A stretch of DNA of 60,000 bases, taken from NCBI GenBank assembly GCA_950295325.1, contig OX485803.1, positions 73,239,554 through 73,299,553 on the forward strand. Reading direction: 5' to 3'. Positions 31,966 to 45,598 of this stretch are shown one piece after another. Numbering within the stretch: position 1 is the stretch's first letter; each line of letters begins with the position of its first letter. The position numbers and the translations under genes were made by a program. Below the pieces are notes generated by a model. The model was not told where the DNA came from and did not search any database. It saw only the letters and a list, made by a program, of their open reading frames with translations. This DNA is from Polytrichum commune. Taxonomy: Eukaryota; Streptophyta; Polytrichopsida; Polytrichales; Polytrichaceae.

Positions 31966-33235
31966 ATGGCGTCTCAGTCCTCCTGGAGTCGGACTGTTAG
32001 CATTTCTGCGGTATCTCGAATGGTGGTCGCCTTAGTGGTATGCATGAACATGGGTCTTTTCCCACAAGTTCGTGGGCAAACCAACTACACTGTGGGAAGT
32101 GGTTTTGTAAATGGTTCACTTTGGACCAACACTATCAACGGATTGGTGCAAAGTGCCATCCTTGAGAATGCTTACAAGCAGTGGGCAGATTCGGTGTCAA
32201 TCAAAGAGGGAGACACACTAAGTAAGTTCCTGCACACATATTCTGAGTATTTCCACTTGCTTCTGGAAATGTAGCCAATTATCACCAACAATCATCTCAA
32301 TCCTTCAATGTTGATTGGGGAATCAATCATTACGGGTACCAGGGTGTGTCCTCATTTTCTTTTCTTCTGGTGATGCCACAAATCTTTGAACATGTCACAA
32401 CGTTTCAGTGCCCTAAAAAGTCTACTTGTGTGCTTGGACCGGCTTTGATTTTCCTCCACCAGTTTTCAACTATGAAAGAGCGATGCACACAGTCTTCATA
32501 GTAAAGAGTGCAGATGAATATACTAACTGCATACGAACTTCAGCACTTCAGGTTCCCGATGGAACTCCCACTGCTGTAAGTGTGTTTAACCCGTATCCAT
32601 TTGCCGTAATCGTATGACATCTTGCAGTTGTTTCCCCCCTAAAATCTTGATCATTGTAAGAAGGTTCCTTCTGCCATTAATGCTAATTTCGTTAATGAAT
32701 AGCTGATACATTTGTAAACCGTAAAAAGAGATTTAATGTTAGGAAATCAATACCAGCCAAATTTTGATCAGGTAATTGCTTTGTGGGTGGTGAACTTAAA
32801 GTATTCATGGTGATGGTAATTGGATGTGCAGTACACAGTCAAGTCTACGGATGCACCAATCCTCTATATTTTCTGCAACATTGTAGGACATTGCGAAGCT
32901 GGACAGAAAGTGGCTATTAATCTTCCTGTAAGTTATCCTACCGTGTCCACCCAAGCATGCTATGGTCCCATGGTTCTCAGTAAAAGATTACAGCAATACC
33001 CCTTTTAATCTTTATTTGGACTATGTAATATTTATTAGCTGTGAATGAATTACATGGTGGTGTCAGGACTTATACCTGATATATGTACATTGTGGTACAG
33101 AGCACTCCTAGTCAGGCCACCCAAAACCCTACTCCACCGAACAGTGCAGCTGGATCGACTCTGTTGGGGCTCCGGACCTGTATGATCTCTGTTCTTGTTG
33201 CAACTTTATCTTACTCGAGTTTAGTACTTCAATAG
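31966..33235 (+). CDS. Phytocyanin-type secreted copper protein, probably GPI-anchored
   Basis: Four exons reconstructed from splice signals: 31966-32221, 32421-32575, 32832-32927, 33101-33235; the phases fit and give 213 residues. An alternative ATG in frame lies at 31948. N-terminus: a signal peptide with hydrophobic core (RMVVALVVCMNMGLF), likely cut near VRG-Q. The cupredoxin domain has TNYTVGSG, YKQWADSVSIKEGDTL, then FNYERAMHTVFIVKSADEY with the first His ligand, and YIFCNIVGHCEAGQKVAINL with Cys, His and an axial Gln as in stellacyanin-like phytocyanins. The pair of Cys (YTNC and GHC) suits the family disulfide. A Pro/Ser/Thr linker (STPSQATQNPTPPNS) and a hydrophobic tail suggest a GPI signal. 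The family is apoplastic, with a proposed redox or cell-wall role. The acceptor of exon 2 (AAAAAG) is weak, the one uncertain boundary. Confidence 0.8.
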
Positions 33236-35120
33236 TCTAGTTCACTTTCCAGTGATGTTTTCACTATCTTCCACTTAAAGTAGTCAATCAGATGCAAAGT
33301 CGGAACAATCGATGCTCCAGGCATGTCAGACTGCATGCAAGTTTGGGATTAAACCCAAGAAGATACAGTAGTTTAGTTAGGGGAGATGACCCTAGTATCA
33401 TATGAATAATGCACACCCATTAGTCATTCTAAATGTGGAAATCTTGAGAGGTATTCTTGTCCCGGAAGCATGGACCGGTTTTTAGAAGCCCCCACTTCCA
33501 CATAGAGAATTCAGTCCTACAGAATCAAGGATTAGCAAATTACAGCCATCCTCCGGCTGGCAGACGTTACAGTTTCATTTCTGGCAAAACTTATACCAAC
33601 TATCAGGCTGTCAGATTTGTGCTCTCTGTAAGAACATATTTTTTTCTTCCATGGATTCAGATTAATTTTTTTCCTTACAGATTAGCGTAACTAGCCAGCA
33701 CATGGATATGATAGTATCATAGCCATATTACCTCCTCAGAATTGGAACACACTGTAGTACTTTTGTCCATTATTTTTCAAGGTTTTTCACGATGCCAGTT
33801 CTCGTTGAGCTGTTTTGGTTCTAAGTCCTAGGAGGTTCCGAACTACACAGAGCAGTGAACTTCATAGCTATATTTTTTGGAGCTATTCCTTGTGGAGCCA
33901 TTTGACAATATAACATGTATCCAATTACAATCGCACTTTCTCAATTGTCTCATCAGTGTGATTATGCACTCTTCAAATGTATCCTGGGGGTGGTATTTGT
34001 CTACCATGTGATAACAAATCTCCAAAGCACATGTGGTAGGAAACTTTTTTTTGCAAATTTCTGAGTCATTCTAAGCATGAAAACTTCAATTCTGAGTGGG
34101 AACTAAGCTAGGCGATGTTAATGTGTCTAGTATTGTTGATTGTATACAAGGATGCACAATATCACCCGTAGTTGATGAGGTCCTCTTGTGTGATCGTTGT
34201 GTCTGGAAATGAACATGTGCTGGCAGTTAGTTCTAGTAGCTCGCCGTCACTACGGCGTGACGAGTTGGGAGCCAGCTTCAGTCCGTGGCAAGGTTCCTTG
34301 CAGCCACTACACCATTATGGTATTTACGGTCACGTGCACTGTTTGCAGAGGGCCTAAACTAGATGCTTATAGGCCTGAAAGTGTCACATCCACTGATTGT
34401 GAATATGATTCCATTCGTCAACAAAATCAACTTCTTTAAGTAAAAACAATATCTACATTATGACATTTAGAATAACACATAAAGATATGTTAATTAATGG
34501 TCTTGTATATAAGTATGCAAGGGGAAAATAATTTTTGAGCGTATGAATGGCAAGTGCCATGTGTTTACTTCATGTTTTATTATCACACGTGCTCTGGACC
34601 AACAATTATCCAACTCAAAGAAGATTGGAATCAATCAATTTCACAGTGAGCACATAGTGAGCAATTAAAGAGGGCCATCCAATATTCTAGTAGTAACTGA
34701 ATAATTGTCTCCCTGAAGGACGTTAAGAAAATTGGAACGCACCACAGCTGGTCTAACGAGGCACCACAATCACATCATCTCTAAGACTTGGTGCTGGGCC
34801 CTTTAACTTAAATGTTTGTCATAACTGAGTAAAGGCAAAAGCCCAAAGACTATCACCACCTCATGTGACAATCCCCCCCCTCCCTAACTAAAATTAAAAT
34901 GTCTAGCATAGTAACGTCCACACCATTCATTTATAGCGTTAAAAAAGAGTAGGGCATCATTTCATCTTTATACGAGGGATTTTCACTACCTTCTTGAAAT
35001 TTCTCAAATACTTATTAGAAAACATCCTGTATCTGTTTATGAAATTAATGAACATCATGTAATTTCAAGTTCACAATTCGGGTATGTGACAACATATATA
35101 TCTAATTATTGCTTGGCCAG
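33236..35120. other. Spacer; one possible orphan exon
   Basis: Mostly AT-rich. A frame at about 33457-33630 (HGPVFRSPHFHIEN, RRYSFISGKTYTNYQAVRF) ends at a donor-like GTAAG and might be an exon of an unknown gene, but I cannot connect it to anything. Nothing else supported. Confidence 0.3.
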
Positions 35121-36444
35121 TTAAGAATCTGACCTTTGCCTTCCACAAATGAGAGCCCTGGCAAAAAAACTTACCAAGCAGGAAATCATACTCTTCTTGA
35201 TTTTCTCCTTGCAATGCCTCATGGCTTTACTCCTCATCTGAGCATATTTAGTGCCTCGTTTTCTTTTCAAATTTTGCCAGTGCTCCTCAAGAATGTTGTG
35301 AGGTTTTTTGGCATCCACATCGATTAGTTTCATGAACTCATGGCGGTATTTTATTAGGGCTTTCCCTACAATAATCTTCACCCACGCTTTGGAGACCTTG
35401 TCTTCACCGCTGTAGTACTCGTATATATCTTTCAGATGTTGCATGAGGTGTTCCTTCGTTTCGTCAGTTTGCTCCAAGTACCCGACGTTGGGGTCCATGG
35501 ACCTAGCAAACGATTGAATGTCTGCCTTGAAGGGGAGCAACATCTTCCCCACAGGTAGCCCCTTTACATTTAGTTCAACTAATCTCTTCAGTGAAAGCAT
35601 CTTTGTTATACCACTCCATAATTTCTCCCCTCCGTCTTCCTCATTCCACAGTTTTTTCCCTCTGTCTCCCTTTGCAGAAGTCTCATGACCTCGAGGAGCA
35701 TTGTAAGTGTCTGTCTTATATGCATGTGATCGTCTCCCACAAAATTTGTCTTCTCTGTGTCGTGGAGAATTTTATTGAGATTACTGCCCAAAGTTCCCAT
35801 TAGAAGACTCTCCATCCCTAGTAGATATGCCACCTTCATACTGGTAAAGCCTGTGGCCGTCATGTGGGCTGTACAAGTCTTCTTTGCTTCGACCTTCAAC
35901 GCCACTGCATATTAAAATAAAAAAATAAAAAAAAACACTCATTCAGAACATGTGTGAGTGTGTTAAGTCTTGCCGTTATCATGAGTTTCATATATGTCTT
36001 CTTTGCAACGTTGTTGGACATTAATGAGCTCACTTTTACAATTTCCGGTGAGCTCTTGCTCCTCGCAGCAACGGCGATGGAAGCGCAGCCTGCTTCAACC
36101 TTCTCTTTGCGCCTTGAGTTGCGCCGCGGTGCCGGGTCCATTTGCCGCACTCCTTGCTCCAAGTGACCCTGTGATCGCTTTGCTCGTCCTGTGAGTTCTC
36201 CCACTCGCTGTGTGATGGAGCTCACAAAATCCTCCGTGCACCTCTTGCTCGCAAAGCACATTTCAATTGCAAATCTACTGCAGCAAGGTTCATTGTTTTT
36301 GTTCCTCATAATCTGTTGTTGCCATGGAGACGGCGCATATAATGAGAGGTGGCAATGGATGTTGATGTCTGCGTTAATGTTGGGTGACAGAACATTAAGT
36401 TCATCCTCTCTCCGCCGTTGATTCATCATGGGCAATTTCATCAA
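35121..36444 (-). CDS. Hypothetical protein, several possible exons, maybe transposon-derived
   Basis: Three minus-strand open frames follow one another. The first (36444-35896) is basic and Cys-containing (CFASKRCTEDFVSSITQRVG, RAKRSQGHLEQGVRQ). The middle (35905-35606) reads LGSNLNKILHDTEKTNFVGD and TMLLEVMRLLQRETEGK. The last (35600-35121) is the best-looking: MLSLKRLVELNVKGLPVGKM, DIYEYYSGEDKVSKAWVKII and EEHWQNLKRKRGTKYAQMRS, with a highly charged helical end. That end recalls the 'W..L...R.S......' tail of plant transposon accessory proteins, but the similarity is weak. Joining of the frames by splicing is not proven; the frames overlap at the first boundary. Confidence 0.35.
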
Positions 36445-36594
36445 TAGTTATTTCATCCTTCTCCGTTCGCAAGGATGAGAGCTTTACCTCGGAAGCCACA
36501 TCCACATCCAAAACTTCGTTGGCTTATTCTAATAGCATTCTAGTAGTGGCGCGATGGATTTGGACGGCAATTTGGCTGAATTTGAGGTTTGGTC

Positions 36595-36748
36595 CCTCAT
36601 GCCCCAATCACACCAAACTTTCCGTTTGGTTTTCAGCCGTGAAATTGTTGGGGATTATGTTGAGAAATAGATGTTGGCCCACCACTTTTCACACTAATAC
36701 AGCCGGAGATGCTGACGAATGGTGCCAGAAGTGGTTGGCGTGATCAGT
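36595..36748. repeat. Single copy of a ~150-bp dispersed repeat
   Basis: About 154 bp starting CCTCATGCCCCAATCACACC and ending GGCGTGATCAG. The same sequence occurs as three tandem copies at 46581-46980. Shared core: 'AGAAATAGATGTTGGCCCAC' and 'GGATGGTGCCA' variants. No inverted ends found. Confidence 0.8.
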
Positions 36749-38616
36749 CTCACAAAGATACTAGTCGTTAGGGTTTAGGGTTTCATACAAATTTCAGCCC
36801 TTTGTTTGTAGTTACTGAAAACAATGATGTGTTATGAACTTATGGTACGTTGTTGTGCATGCAGGGCCTACATGGAACTCGTGGATGAACCAAGGAATTG
36901 GAATGGAGCGGCTGCATGCATAGGTAATACAGCATCGAACGCTGCTTCCAAAGCACGCTTGCATAAAATACACCATCCAGGGTGTCCTTGAACAGAAGGG
37001 TGTGTTGCGACTTCACATTCTTGCTAGCTTTGTCTATGCAAATTCACATTCTTTTTCTTTTTAACATGGGCATGTTCATTACCTTGTAGATTTCTTTCAG
37101 TCCCCTATAATTGCTATCAAACCCTAAGCATGATTTGTGTACTGACTTTGCTCAAAGCAATGCCTTGCAACGTGGAATGGAAGTGAAGATAGGAATTTTT
37201 GTGTTGCAACATTTTGTCAGCAATTACAATTTGACTCAGTTAATGCTTCAATTAGAATTTGACCCAGTTGTGTGTGGTTCATATTGCAGGCTCCCGCACA
37301 CAGAAGATTTCATGTGGCTTCACAATTATGTCCCTTACACCTCTGCTCAAGACTTCCATGATTGCAAGCACTGCTGAATTTAAGATCAAAGAGGCCTCAT
37401 TGTGGATTCTAACCCCTGGACCACACCTTGCGTCAGCTATATATGCGGTAAGAATTTTCTCAAAGTTTTTTATCTTCATTTTTTTTGGAAATACATGCCT
37501 CACATATTCCTAGAAGCTTATTCAAGTCAGGACTTCAGAGATCAACTACCTTCAAAAATTAATAAAAATAGTTTTGAACATAATTCCCTCCAAGCTTTAA
37601 TTGCAAGCTTGCATCTTTTACTCTGAGAATCAGAACCAACTTTGCATTCTGATATGATATGGCTAAGATTGGTTGGCTTTTTGAACTTAACTTATTTTCA
37701 GCATTCTTCTAGAACCATACAAGTTTTAATGGCTCTTTGCTTTGTGAATAATGACAAGAAAGAAAGCCAGTGTATTAGTAATTTGATAGTCAGAAGATGG
37801 ATTCAATATAAGCAGTTGTGATGTACAGGGAAAAGTGCAGTTTGTCGTCTCTGTGCCGTAGGGAATGCTTTGGAGAATGCTGCGTCAATGTGCCCACAAG
37901 GATGGCGGTGGTGTATTGTTGGCTATCTTGTCTGCAAAAAGCCCTTGTCTATTCTCAATATTTGGAGCGGGTGTTTAAGATGCCACATCTGTTATAATTA
38001 AAGGCTTAAATATCATAACAACAGGTTTGTTCTGGGCGAGATGGGGTGGGTTCTCCACAGCTCGCACGTTCTGATTTCAAACATGCAAGTTTCAGTTGAA
38101 GGTGGAAGTTGTAAATGCTTTAGCCAAAGGGCTTCATAATTTCATATGGAGATTACTGTAATGATGTGTCTTTTGGATGCTCACAAAGTTTATCTTTTCA
38201 TTTTGCTTTCTTCAATCTTTGGAATTTTGTGGCGTAAGTTATATTATCTGAAATGAAACTAATCTGTTAATCTCTTATATTGTCTGTAGCTCTTGAAACA
38301 TATTTTGTGGTCGTAGTTGACCATTTCCTATAGTCTTCATCTGTATGGAGATCCCATACCCGAGAAGCAAGGTACCCTTTTAAGTGGTGGCTTCACCTGA
38401 ATTAGTCATGTTGAAGGATTTTTTTGGGTGATTGGCTCTTTTACAGTCAAGGGATTAATTAGCCAGGTTGTGTGTTGACATGTGTGAAAATTATTGTAGA
38501 TATTACAAGTGCATGGGAAATTTATTCACTGAAGGAATAAACCTCATAATGGTTTATTGTAGATTCACTTGTACTACTTTTGAAAATGGCAGTAATCCAC
38601 GGGAACTGAAGAGCCA
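36749..38616. other. Spacer without a supported gene
   Basis: Possible exon-like piece at about 37290-37447 (AEFKIKEASLWILTPGPHLA, ending at a GTAAG donor). No family recognised. The remainder is AT-rich. Confidence 0.3.
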
Positions 38617-41600
38617 TTGGTTGCATTCATCACCAAGTATGTGCATATGGCTCACATTGAAAGAACATGTAGACAACATGAGGGATTCACACATATCCCC
38701 CTCGATGAAGTTGCACTCCGAATTGAACTGCGAGTGTGTACTGAAGAAAAAATCCATAAATATCACTGTCAATGCCGGCACTGCCACATGGTGGGGGCAG
38801 GAGAAGGTCCTTGGATCTAATTAGGGAGCATTTGCGAGAAAATAGATGCAACCCACATTTGATGCAGTCTCAGGTTGGTGGTGACCCAAGATGTGGGTAC
38901 CCTTCAAACGGAGTATGGGCAGACCCTGAGGGAATGGAGTGGGTCCTTGACAAGAACGAAGAGGACATTATGTTGGAAGGAGACGTATCACATGAATTTT
39001 AGGACATTTTCCATGATGCACAAGTGTAATTTATGGATCCGGAGTACGACTTCCAACAACTGTACGATGCATTTGAAGTAGGAGATGAGCTTATGACAAA
39101 AACATGTAGGAGGCACGGATCAGTCAGTGTTCTGTCAGTGTCATTTCGGCCACCATTGTGCTAATGAATATGGCAGTGATCCATGGTTGCAGCAATGCCT
39201 ATATGGATGAGTTGTTCCGTTACTTGTCCAAATCACTATTACCAATAGAGAACAAACTACCAGGTGAATGACCTTCTTAGCTATTGCACTTGTCAAAATG
39301 CTTTATTGTTAGTCAGATTACATAATTTGCTAATCAAAAAATTTGCACTCATAGGTGGTGATGATCTGACAATACCTTTTCATATTGTTCCCTGATTTCT
39401 AAGTATGATGAAATTGCACACATATGTGTACCTCTTTGGAATGCTAAAGTGGAGTTTATTTGACAATGTCCTTGTATTTGGTCTCCTAAAGGGTGAGCAT
39501 GTGAAAATGTCTATCACATCACAAACATTGCCTAAGTAGGGGTTATTTTATAATGTTACATTCTGTTCGGTTTCCTAGCTACAATCTGAGAATTGAAAAA
39601 CTATTTCACATATCACATGACCTATGTGGGCATATTTTTATAACATTTACTGTTGTTGAGTACTGACATCTACTTTGCAAATGTATCTAGCTAGAATTGA
39701 AAGTATATGAGTTCCCATTTTCACACATATCACACACTGTGTAGAGGTTAAGTTTGCATTGGTAGGTGATGTTGACATGTCATTTAATTTGGACTTTGTT
39801 TTCTGAATTTTCAGGTGGGCACTACGAAGCTAAGAAGATAATTCAGAAACTTGGACTCTCCTACGACATCATACATAGTTGGCCTTCTGGCTAAGTATTG
39901 TATAGGAATGAATACAAGAACCTCACCAACTGTCCGAAGGAGTTTTGTAGAAAGTCACAGTACATTCCCAGATCAAGAACAATTCCAGCAAGACTTCTTC
40001 GGCATTTCCCACTCATTCCAACATTGAAGAGAATGTATAGGTCAGCTGCAATTTCAAAACTTCTGAAATGGCATCAGAACAATCACTCGGAGGATGATGT
40101 GATGCGGCCAGTTGTAGACTCCCCTGCGTGGAAACACATCGATGAAAGGTACCCTGACTTTGCGGGTGCACCAGAGAATTTGAGGTTTGCTCTATCCCCA
40201 GATTGGTGTGAATCCGTTCAAACTAAGTAATACCACACATTTTACATGGTATGTACTCATGTTGATATATAATCTCCCGCCCTCGCTTGTCACCAAGAAG
40301 TTTTTTGTTTCTTTTACCCTTCTGATTCTGGTAAAGATTTGCCAACATCGGAGAACATAGACATATTCTTGCAACCTCTTCTGGACGAGCATTACATCTT
40401 TGGGAGAGTGTCCCCGCTCAAGATTTTGAGAAGCAACCTGGGCATCCGGCGTTTACAATGAGGGGTTTGCTTATGCGGACCATTTCTGATATTCTGGCAT
40501 ATGGTCTGATTTCAGGACTATGCACTAAAGGATTCAAGGCTTGCCTATTATGTGGTCCTGAAACAGAGGCTCAATCAGCAAAGGTGGGTGCTTTAAAGAA
40601 TGATAGAAGGGCAACCGCAAGCAAAGTTGTTTATGGTGGAGGAAGAAGATGGTCAAGAGCACGCAATCATCCTTACAGGAACAACCTACGAATAAATGGC
40701 AAAGTTGAGCACAGGGGCGCCCACACGAATGATGGCGTTCCAAGTATTGCACGAGACGGCAAGAAGATAAAGGTATTTCAAACGTGGAGGCAGAGCTAGA
40801 GCGGATGATGATCCAATGCACTATTCTGGAGTGAAAAGGAGGAGCAAGCTTTATGACTTACCATATTGGCAGGTAATTATTTACCATCACATTTACTGAA
40901 AATGTCGTGTGTCTTGGGAGGTGGGGTAATTATTTTGGTACATCATAGTCACTCAGAATATTGAGTTTTTTGGCAGTTGGTGGAACTTGCGAGCATGGCA
41001 TGCACACTGCCCAACATGGAACTGGGCATGGGATGTATGGTGGCAATCTAACTCTTAAATTGAGCATGTATGTGATGAGATTTATATGCTTCATTCCTGC
41101 CATGTTGCAATCAGAGGGGAGGTCCATTATAAATTTCAGCTACGTAGTCCCCCATGCATACTGCAGTGAGCCCTATGCTTATTTTAGTGACTCTTACATC
41201 ACCTTCGTTCAAATTTAGTTACCGGGCAAAAGGGAGTGGTCTCCACAGTGCATGTCACAATGCAAATCGCCACACTCTGAATCTTCTTTGGAAGCATTAT
41301 TTCTCACAAATGAAAATGAAAATGAAAAAGTGTTGTAGTATCTCTTGGCAGGCATATATTGGATGTCATGCATTGCAAGAAGAATCTTTGCAAGAACATG
41401 ATCAAAATGGTAATGTGCAAAAAGGATAGTCCGAGTTCTAGGCAAGACATGGAGGATTTACAAATATGCTCAAAGTTGTGGCTAAAGGAAGGAGGAGAGG
41501 TAATTCTTACTTCATGCCGAACCCGTCGTACGTGTTGACAATTGAAGAGTAGAAGACATTTCTCACCGTAATTGACGAACTACAAATGCCGACTAACTAC

Positions 41601-43787
41601 ATTGGGGCCTTGCAGAAGAGGGTGGGTGAAGGCAAACTACAGTACATGAAATCCCATGATTTTCATGTGCTCATGCACCAGGTATTTCTCATAAACTACT
41701 TTACAATATCGTCAGTTGCATATTTGAGGACAACATGCATGAAGCAATAATATGGATAATGGTTATCATGTCTCATTTAATTATGTCCCTCGTTTCAAAC
41801 CTAGGTAGTACAATTGCAGCACCTGAATGGAGAGTGCAATCTATTAAAAAACATTCAAATATCTTTGAACGAATTGCACATGGCACTGTGCAAGTATTAT
41901 TTTTTGAGATGATTGATGCCAGCTATATCTGAATGGTTAGTGCACAATATGAGTCCTCCAACTAGATGGTGCATTGTGGGTTATGTGGTAGTAAACTATG
42001 GTATTGGTAGTGGATGTCTAGTTTAGTGCATGTTTGGGAACGTCCTTTCTCATAAGTTTCTTGTCTGCAAGTGTTGCCACTAGCTGTACGAAATGTCCTG
42101 AAACGAGAGGTATGTGCAGTGATTGTTAAAGTAAGCAGAGTGCTTTGCCGATTGTGAGAAAAAGATTGACATGAACGACAAGTTGTCATTGATTGAGGAA
42201 GCCGCGTTGGTGTTATTTATGCTGGAGAGGGAATTTCCGCCAACATTTATGGACATTATGACTCACCTACTAATTCACTTAGTAGAGGAGTTATTCATAT
42301 GTAGGCCGGTATATAGTAGGTGGATGTATCCAATGGAGAGATACATGAAGTCCTTCACAGATTTTGTGCGCACATATTCCAAGCCAGAAGGGAACATGGC
42401 AGAAGGCTATGCCATGGAGGATACACTTGGATTTTGCACCGAGTACTCGGTCACTCGAGGAGAACAAAAGACGATGGGCACACGACTTTGTAATCAAGAA
42501 CAATGCGCATTTGGATGGTCACAGAACATGCATTCCACCCTCGTCATCTGTACTCATGTGTAACATTAAAGGAATATGAATCCATGGGCCCTCATAGTCG
42601 CTATGGTAGTGTTAATCACCTATGCAATACAATTGCTATGTTTACTAGTGAACGACAATTAGAAGGATTGCCTATGCATCACAAAATTGTCCATGTATTA
42701 CTGGGGTGCTTTCAAAGTCACATGAAGCATGATGAACTTATGGTGAGGTACATAGGCTTGCCTTATGGTGAAGAGATCTACATGGCTCCTTGGTAAGTAA
42801 ATTCTTGATATTGATAGCGCAATATGTGAAAAAGTTGCGATCTCTCGATGTTGGTTTTGTAGTATTAGAGCTTTAAAGGAAGGGACGGAGGGTACATTTT
42901 GAGATTGGTTTGATAAGCGTGTGGGTCTTAGAGCTCCTTGATGATATGTCTCCATGAGTGTATGAAGCGAGATACATAGGCAGAATGTCACTACTGTCCC
43001 AAAGATGTGGTCTTGAAGGTCAATTAATCACAATTGACTAAAAAAGTTATAAATCAGGAAGCATGGATTTTTTCTATCTCAATTAATAACCATTAGTAAT
43101 CCAATCATTATATTCACATTGACTGTTGAAGAGGATCCCCACCAGTCGAATGTTTAAGAGGATAAAACACCCTAGATAGTCATGCATTACTAAGGTTGAG
43201 GTATTCCATACTAACGACTTTTTCTTGAAAATTGTTGAGTAAGAAAAGTTATCAAATGTAGTATTAATATTGCAGGGCATGTACAGAGGTTTGTGCTGCT
43301 AGGAGAAGAGCGCGCGAAGAGTTTCGCGTAGCGCACCCCCGGCGTTTTGGCCGTAGGTATGTTCCATATCTGGACGAATTGAAGCCTTATCCACCATTCG
43401 CCGACTGGTTATTTAGTGAGGTTACATTGGCCCTCCAAAGGGACGAGTGACTTAAGGCAGACATTGTCGAATCGTCTTGTCTTCCGCAGAACAAAGCACG
43501 TGCATTTCATGGCATGATGACTCACAGTATGCATCTTCGAATCAAGACAACAGAGGCAGATCGCGTTACAGCATATTGTGGGATTCCGCTACCTTGAGAA
43601 GGGTCACGCTCATGATATAGAATGCGACATAAGGAAGGTTGAGTTTGTCGGGACAATCAACGAGATATATGAGTTTGATTACAGAAACCATTGCTGTGGT
43701 GTTCTTCTCTGCAACTGGGTGAAAGCTAAATATGACAGACCTTCACCAATGATTATACGGGACGATCTCGGGACTCACTGTGGCTAA
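38617..43787 (+). pseudogene. Second decayed CACTA transposase (TNP2 + DUF4218 + DUF4216)
   Basis: Ordered TNP2 pieces on the plus strand. About 38640-38860: the Cys-rich associated domain (YHCQCRHCHM, then RSLDLIREHLRENRC in a shifted frame). 39130-39270: MAVIHGCSNAYMDELFRYLS, ending at a GTGAAT donor. 39816-40215: after TTTCAG, KKIIQKLGLSYDIIHSW, IPARLLRHFPLIPTLKRMYR, VVDSPAWKHIDERYPDFAG. 40458-40872: TLRAM-like MRGLLMRTISDILAYGLISG and KLYDLPYWQ. About 41635-41690: YMKSHDFHVLMHQ. 42174-42480: PPTFMDIMTHLLIHLVEELF and YSRWMYPMERYMKSFTDFVR (DUF4218). 43578-43787: FVGTINEIYEFDYRNHCCGV (DUF4216). Stops and frame changes are frequent. More diverged in the Cys-rich part than the copy at 4.3-18.8 kb. 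Part of 42800-43570 is not assigned. Confidence 0.8.
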
Positions 43788-44905
43788 CTTCAAGAATATG
43801 ATAGACCTCGGATCGGAATACTTTGCCTTTCGCATTCATTCTTAGATGAATCATGCTCATCCTGGCTGGAAAGTAGTGTGCTAGACTGTTGTACGCGCGG
43901 ACGTCGTGGTGATATAAATTACCAGAGCAACAACATCGGTTTGCTTGCAGTGGAGTTGAATGATGAGTTTACAGGCCCTTCAACCCGCAACAACAAGCAC
44001 CCTGCCGGGAGTACCCTCAACGTCACGTGCACCTCTACACAACGCCTTATCACTCAAATGTATTTTTCAATACTCAAATCACCTAAAACAATCAAGTATG
44101 CTCCTCTTGAGCTCAAATGTCTAGCTTATTCCTTACATGTCCTTTCCAACACTTAAATCCTTCAAAATACTCAATTATGTTCCTCTTGAACTTAAATGAC
44201 TAGCCTATCTTTCAAGTAAGCGTTTCAACACACAAATCACCAAAGTCTGATCATTTCAAACTCCAAATATGTTCAATGCCCTCAAAAAAGCCCTCAAACA
44301 CTTAAGTCAATTGCAAAACCACCCCCTCGCTCTCTATTTGAAGTTGATTAATGGATCTAAATAATTTCATACAATCATACATATAGATATTCTAGGTAAA
44401 AAAATGTGAAACAAAAGTTATGGCCTGCTTCAGACAACCTTTATGAGGATTCCCCCCTTGGGCAATTAATGGTTGATGGAGATTTTTTATTTATTTATTA
44501 TTTTTGGTTTGGTTTGCATGCACCAAGTTGTGACCTTGTCATCCTCTAAAATTTTGCACTGGTATGGTGATAGTTCAGTCATCATCCGGCAAGAGGCAAA
44601 GGAGGAGTTAAGTTTAGCGCTCAAGAATTGTTGATTAGAATCTTCTAATGGTTAAAGTACACTAAATAGTACTATTAGTGTGGACAAGTGTCTTCTTAGA
44701 GAGACAACATTAATTTTCAACCCACACCAAATCTCCAAATTAAAATTATTGTGAGCCACATAAAACATTTCTACAGGAATTGGTGTGGGTGAATATTGTA
44801 TGTTATGATACTAATTCACTATTAATGTAGGTAACAATTTTATGTTGTGTACAAGGTATTGGTGGGGAATCTACTCAAAGACTGAGGGGAAGACATGGGG
44901 TCTTA
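43788..44905. other. AT-rich spacer
   Basis: Short repeated phrases such as 'ACTCAAATCACC' near 44070-44240 suggest a degenerate tandem repeat. No gene supported. Confidence 0.35.
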
Positions 44906-45438
44906 GGGCCGCTTTACACCTAGAGGCCGGGCCAATTTCCCTTGAGGCCGATTGCACAAAATTTCAGCCTTTTTTGGGTTGGAGGCCGGCCTCTACTACA
45001 CATTATAATAAGATTATACCGGGGGCCAATTTTCCCATATGTAAAGGCCCTCGGGCCAAGAAGCCAAGCTGATTCAAAAAAATTAGCCCAATCCAACGGA
45101 TGTAGCATAATCTAAGATAGAGCCTTTAGATTCCACATAATCCAATGGATCTAGTTCACTTTAAAAAATTATACTTTATTTAAGAAGATTTTTTTAGTGG
45201 AATATGACATTGGCCTCTAGGCCAAGAATTGGCCTTCCATTTTGGGTGCACCCAATTCAACGAGCTCGGGCCGTGTCATAACATACATTTTTTAATTTAA
45301 AAAATCATACCACCAAATCGGCCCGGCCTCTAGATGTAAAGGGGTTGGGGCCGATTTGAGCCTTTTGACCAATCACAAATGAGGATTTCAAGCCTCTTAC
45401 ACAACGAATTGGCCTGGCCTCTAAGTGTAAAGCGGCCC
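44906..45438. mobile_element. Tourist-like MITE (family 3)
   Basis: 533 bp. Left end GGGCCGCTTTACACCTAGAG and right end CTCTAAGTGTAAAGCGGCCC are inverted repeats, flanked by TTA (44903-44905 and 45439-45441). The first six bases are shared with the family at 30136. No coding capacity. Confidence 0.88.
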
Positions 45439-45598
45439 TTAGACCCATGTTTTTTCCACCCCAATTAGACAATTAGAGTGGCCCATGCTAATTGTTCACC
45501 CACGGCAATAACACTATTTAGTGTAGCTACATTGCTTAACCCAATTAGTGTGTGCTACTATTCACAGTGCAATAAAATCTACACTAAATAGATATTTA

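Noticed and set aside
42570-42790. Separate gene between the DUF4218 and DUF4216 parts of the second CACTA element
   Set aside because: An open frame exists, but it probably belongs to the same transposase transcript; no distinct family recognised.
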